The notes under the pieces: generated by a model
What the model was told of the DNA's origin: nothing
The model's input: only the letters and a program-made list of their open reading frames with translations
Database searches by the model: none
Shown here: positions 4,766-7,042 of the stretch, piece after piece
Position numbering within the stretch: the stretch's first letter is position 1
Layout: every line of letters begins with the position of its first letter
Position numbers and translations under genes: made by a program
Source: Hyphomonadaceae bacterium
Lineage (GTDB): Bacteria; Pseudomonadota; Alphaproteobacteria; Caulobacterales; Aquidulcibacteraceae
Assembly: GCA_003526465.1 (NCBI GenBank)
Contig: DPWD01000211.1
Span: 1-7,042 of the forward strand
DNA length: 7,042 bases
Direction of reading: 5' to 3'

Positions 4766-6766
4766 CTATTGGGCCACAGCAGACGCCCCCAAATGCAGGG
4801 CCAGGAACGCCTCCAGCTCGCGTAGCATTTGGATGCGTGTCGGGGCGTCCGAAAGCCAATGATCATCGCCTTGGAGTTCGACGAAGCGCACATCCTTGCC
4901 CGCGGTCCGAAGGGCCTGCTGCATACGCCGCGATTGATCGATAGGCACGACCGTATCATCGGTGCCGTGGATAAGCAGGATGGGCGCGCGTGCTTGAGCG
5001 GTGAGATTGACAGGCGAGACCGCGCGAATGCGTTCGCGATCCTCTTGACGATCTCCAATGGAAAGCCGCCAATAGTCCGAGGTTATACTGTCGCGGCGCG
5101 TTTCGGCGGCTTCCTGCACTAGCATCGCGTTCAAATCCGACACCCCCGCTATGCTCACCGCGCAGCGGTAGAGATTTGGCGTCAAGGTCGCGCCGGCGAG
5201 CGCGGCATAGCCCCCGTACGAGGCACCGACAATGCACACACGACCCGCGTCCACGAAGCGTTGCCGCGCCAATGCGGCGAGTCCATCCTCGACATCGGTC
5301 TGCATCAGGCCACCCCACTGTCCCCAACCCGCGCGTTCCCACCGCACGCCATAGCCCGTGGAGCCGCGGAAATTCGGTTGCAGCACAGCGTAGCCGCGCG
5401 ACGCCAGAAACGCCGCCCACCAATTGAAGTCGAACGTATCCCGCCCGGCTGGGCCGCCGTGCACCAATACCACCAACGGGGGCGGCGGGGCGCCCTCGGC
5501 GCGGCTGGGCAGCGTGAGATAAGCAGGGATGCGAACGCCATCCCGCGCCACATAAGTCAAAGACTGGCGTTCACCGATATCGGCCGCCTCCAGCTCTGGA
5601 TAGCGATACGATATCCGGAGCAACTGGCGATCGGCTGGCGTGAAGGAATAGTACGCGCCGCCATCGAGCCCACGCTCCCCGTAAGCAATGACACGACGCC
5701 GATCACGCGACCAGGAAACCAGCGAGATCGAGCCGCTCGGGAATGCCTCGTGCACAGCAACGCGCGCGGATTCGAGCGTGGCGTCAAAGAAGCGCTGCTC
5801 GTACTCCCGCACTGTCCAACCGACGCCAACGACCCGCCGCGTCCAAGGATCGACGATGGCGCCGTCCACATCTACGCCTTCCGCCGCAAACAGCACTTCG
5901 CGCGAACCAGTCGCGCGATCTATCGCATAAAGCACCTCGAATTCACCGGTCGCATCGACATCAAGCGCCGCTAGCCTGCCATCGGCCAACAATCCAGCCA
6001 ATCGGATTGGAGACCCCGTCGGGGAGACATCCTCAAGTAGCAGGCGCGGCCGCTCGCCATCGTAAGCAAACACACGCCAGCGGTTTGTTTGGCGGTTCGT
6101 GTCGATACGCGCGACCGGCTCCCCACGCTCGTCCAGGATGAAGTTGATTGTATCGGAATTCACGCCATTGGTTGGCGCCAAACGCACGCGTCCGTTCTGG
6201 AGATTGACCCGATAGATCGCGTCACTGGTCATTTCGACGCCAGGCGCGCGTCCAATCAAGCGCGCAAAGCCAGGATCGCCCTCGATCGGCGCCACCAACC
6301 GCGCACTTTGATCCGCCCACGGTTCGTCAGGATTCGTGCTCAGCATTTGCACATCCTGAGTTGCAAGATCGACGACGCCGTTGCGGTAGTAATCCACACG
6401 CCGCGGCGCGCCGCGGAACCTGATGTACGATGGCAGCACCGCGCTGGGCCGGTAGGTGTGGCTCAACAAGAACGACAGCCGACCATCCTCGGCCCAACCG
6501 ACCGACCGCAGTTGATCGCCTTCCGCCATGCGCGCGCCGTATACGCTCGCGCGCCGCTCGAAATCGTGGACGCGCAGGGCCGACAGCCCATGGTTATTGA
6601 TCGCCATCGCGAGACGCGACCCGTCGGGAGAAAGTTCGACAGAGCTGACGAGCGGCAGTCGCCCGAACGCTTCGACCGGCAGCGGCTGGTCTTGCGCTAA
6701 CGCGATCCCGCAGGTGGAAACGAACGCCAACACAAGCGCCACCAAGCGCGCGCAGTTGTCTTGCAT
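4766..6766 (-). CDS. Exported S9-family serine peptidase (prolyl oligopeptidase type)
   Basis: This 666-residue protein starts at ATG 6766 behind GGGAGA (6772-6777); a start 12 codons upstream has no such site. Residues 1 to about 25 are a signal peptide (cleavage near IALAQ-DQ). Residues about 30-400 are an irregular beta-propeller with WD40-like blades (VELSPDGSRLAMA, WAEDGRLSFLL, VSWSRDRRRVIAYG). Residues about 405-660 are an alpha/beta hydrolase domain: LVVLVHGGP (431-439), oxyanion-region NFRGSTGYG, nucleophile Ser516 in GASYGGY, Asp604 in HGTDDTVVP, and His636 in GDDHW, so the triad is complete. The family cleaves short peptides (di-/tri-peptidyl or acylaminoacyl peptidases) and this copy should act in the periplasm. 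Exact specificity cannot be read. It follows a strong terminator, so it has its own promoter, which I cannot pinpoint in 6767-6822; ettA follows 64 bp downstream. Confidence 0.95.
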   Translation of the reverse strand: MQDNCARLVALVLAFVSTCGIALAQDQPLPVEAFGRLPLVSSVELSPDGSRLAMAINNHGLSALRVHDFERRASVYGARMAEGDQLRSVGWAEDGRLSFLLSHTYRPSAVLPSYIRFRGAPRRVDYYRNGVVDLATQDVQMLSTNPDEPWADQSARLVAPIEGDPGFARLIGRAPGVEMTSDAIYRVNLQNGRVRLAPTNGVNSDTINFILDERGEPVARIDTNRQTNRWRVFAYDGERPRLLLEDVSPTGSPIRLAGLLADGRLAALDVDATGEFEVLYAIDRATGSREVLFAAEGVDVDGAIVDPWTRRVVGVGWTVREYEQRFFDATLESARVAVHEAFPSGSISLVSWSRDRRRVIAYGERGLDGGAYYSFTPADRQLLRISYRYPELEAADIGERQSLTYVARDGVRIPAYLTLPSRAEGAPPPPLVVLVHGGPAGRDTFDFNWWAAFLASRGYAVLQPNFRGSTGYGVRWERAGWGQWGGLMQTDVEDGLAALARQRFVDAGRVCIVGASYGGYAALAGATLTPNLYRCAVSIAGVSDLNAMLVQEAAETRRDSITSDYWRLSIGDRQEDRERIRAVSPVNLTAQARAPILLIHGTDDTVVPIDQSRRMQQALRTAGKDVRFVELQGDDHWLSDAPTRIQMLRELEAFLALHLGASAVAQ

Positions 6767-6815
6767 GCCCGTCTCCCGACATCCCAGGTTGCAAACATAC
6801 AACGAGAAATTGGCG

Positions 6816-6846
6816 CAAAGAAAGGGCCGGCGTTTCCGCCGGCCCT
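6816..6846 (-). terminator. Strong intrinsic terminator
   Basis: On the minus strand a perfect 10-bp stem, AGGGCCGGCG (6837-6846) and CGCCGGCCCT (6823-6832), encloses a GAAA tetraloop and is followed by TTTCTTTG. It lies 25 bp past the stop codon of the gene entering from the right and ends that transcript before the peptidase gene. The T-run exists only in this orientation. Confidence 0.85.
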
Positions 6847-6870
6847 CGCGTTTCAGTTATGACGGCGTGC

Positions 6871-7042
6871 TTACGCTGGAACCCACTGCCCCGCGGCGTT
6901 GCGGCAGAAGGTTTCCTGCGGCAGCGATTGCGTGGTTTGACCGTCGCCCACCGTGGCGTTGATGCGCCGGCATTCGGGCCCGCGATCGGGCGCGGGCGCG
7001 GGCGCATTCACGGTGAGCGAGCGCGGGCCGCCCTGTTCGCCC
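6871..7042 (-). CDS. C-terminal 56 residues of a surface-antigen-like protein
   Basis: An open frame enters from the right edge and ends at TAA (6871-6873), just before a strong terminator. It begins with a Gly/Pro/Ala-rich segment including an APAPAP linker encoded by repeated GCGCCC units. It ends with a small domain having CRRINATVGDG followed by ETFCRNAAGQWVPA. Two Cys-Arg pairs with a final G-x-W resemble the C-terminus of 17-kDa / RT0821-Lpp0805-type surface antigens (CRE...ACR..DGsW). The start, any signal peptide and most of the protein lie outside the window, so the family call is tentative while the reading frame is well supported. Confidence 0.65.
   Translation of the reverse strand, partial: GEQGGPRSLTVNAPAPAPDRGPECRRINATVGDGQTTQSLPQETFCRNAAGQWVPA

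Noticed and set aside
4702..5058. A 119-residue N-terminal extension of EttA
   Set aside because: It overlaps the catalytic C-terminus of the peptidase in another frame, has no ABC-F homology, and without it the protein has the normal EttA length.
5261..5974. A 237-residue plus-strand open frame within the peptidase gene
   Set aside because: It is antisense to the peptidase hydrolase domain, has no recognisable motif and no convincing ribosome binding site.
1..7042. A defence, phage, CRISPR or biosynthetic system
   Set aside because: No nuclease, methylase, Cas, integrase, toxin-antitoxin or biosynthetic gene was found; the genes are housekeeping, envelope or small uncharacterised ones.

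Overview
The window is GC-rich and gene-dense and reads as chromosomal DNA of an alphaproteobacterium, probably of the Caulobacterales/Hyphomonadales type. This is inferred from three things: secreted S9 peptidase and metallo-hydrolase genes, strong GGAGG-type ribosome binding sites, and a promoter in front of ettA that fits the Caulobacter housekeeping pattern (TTGACG-like -35, 17-bp spacer, GCTANAWC-like -10). No marker gene here names a genus. I see no tRNA, rRNA, insertion sequence, CRISPR array or phage gene.

Layout from left to right. All genes but one lie on the minus strand. Positions 1-120 hold the N-terminus of a lipoprotein whose gene runs off the left edge, and 171-344 a 57-residue lipoprotein. 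Positions 345-589 are non-coding and carry a nested palindrome that looks like a dispersed intergenic repeat, plus a weak terminator-like hairpin. Positions 590-838 encode an 82-residue basic protein resembling the DUF7662 group. After a 122-bp gap containing an 8-bp inverted repeat comes a 530-residue exported two-domain metallo-beta-lactamase-fold hydrolase (961-2553). A 95-bp divergent control region separates it from the only plus-strand gene, an HxlR-family regulator (2649-3056). That gene overlaps tail-to-tail by 26 bp with ettA (3031-4701), the ABC-F translation factor. Upstream of ettA is an exported S9-family serine peptidase (4766-6766). A strong intrinsic terminator (around 6822-6846) then closes a gene whose last 56 codons enter from the right edge; its end resembles the C-terminus of 17-kDa/Lpp0805-type surface antigens.

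The clearest functional unit is the HxlR/MBL divergent pair. A redox- or ligand-responsive regulator shares a short control region, with an HxlR-style TTAC-N10-GTAA site, with an exported hydrolase, so the regulator probably controls the hydrolase and itself. EttA and the S9 peptidase look like independent neighbours: ettA has its own recognisable promoter in the 64-bp gap. The leftmost small genes are envelope lipoproteins of unknown function.

I found no convincing undescribed multi-gene system. The items most worth a second look are the palindromic repeat at 456-505, the divergent HxlR/MBL control region, the inverted repeat upstream of the DUF7662-like gene, and the small uncharacterised lipoprotein.
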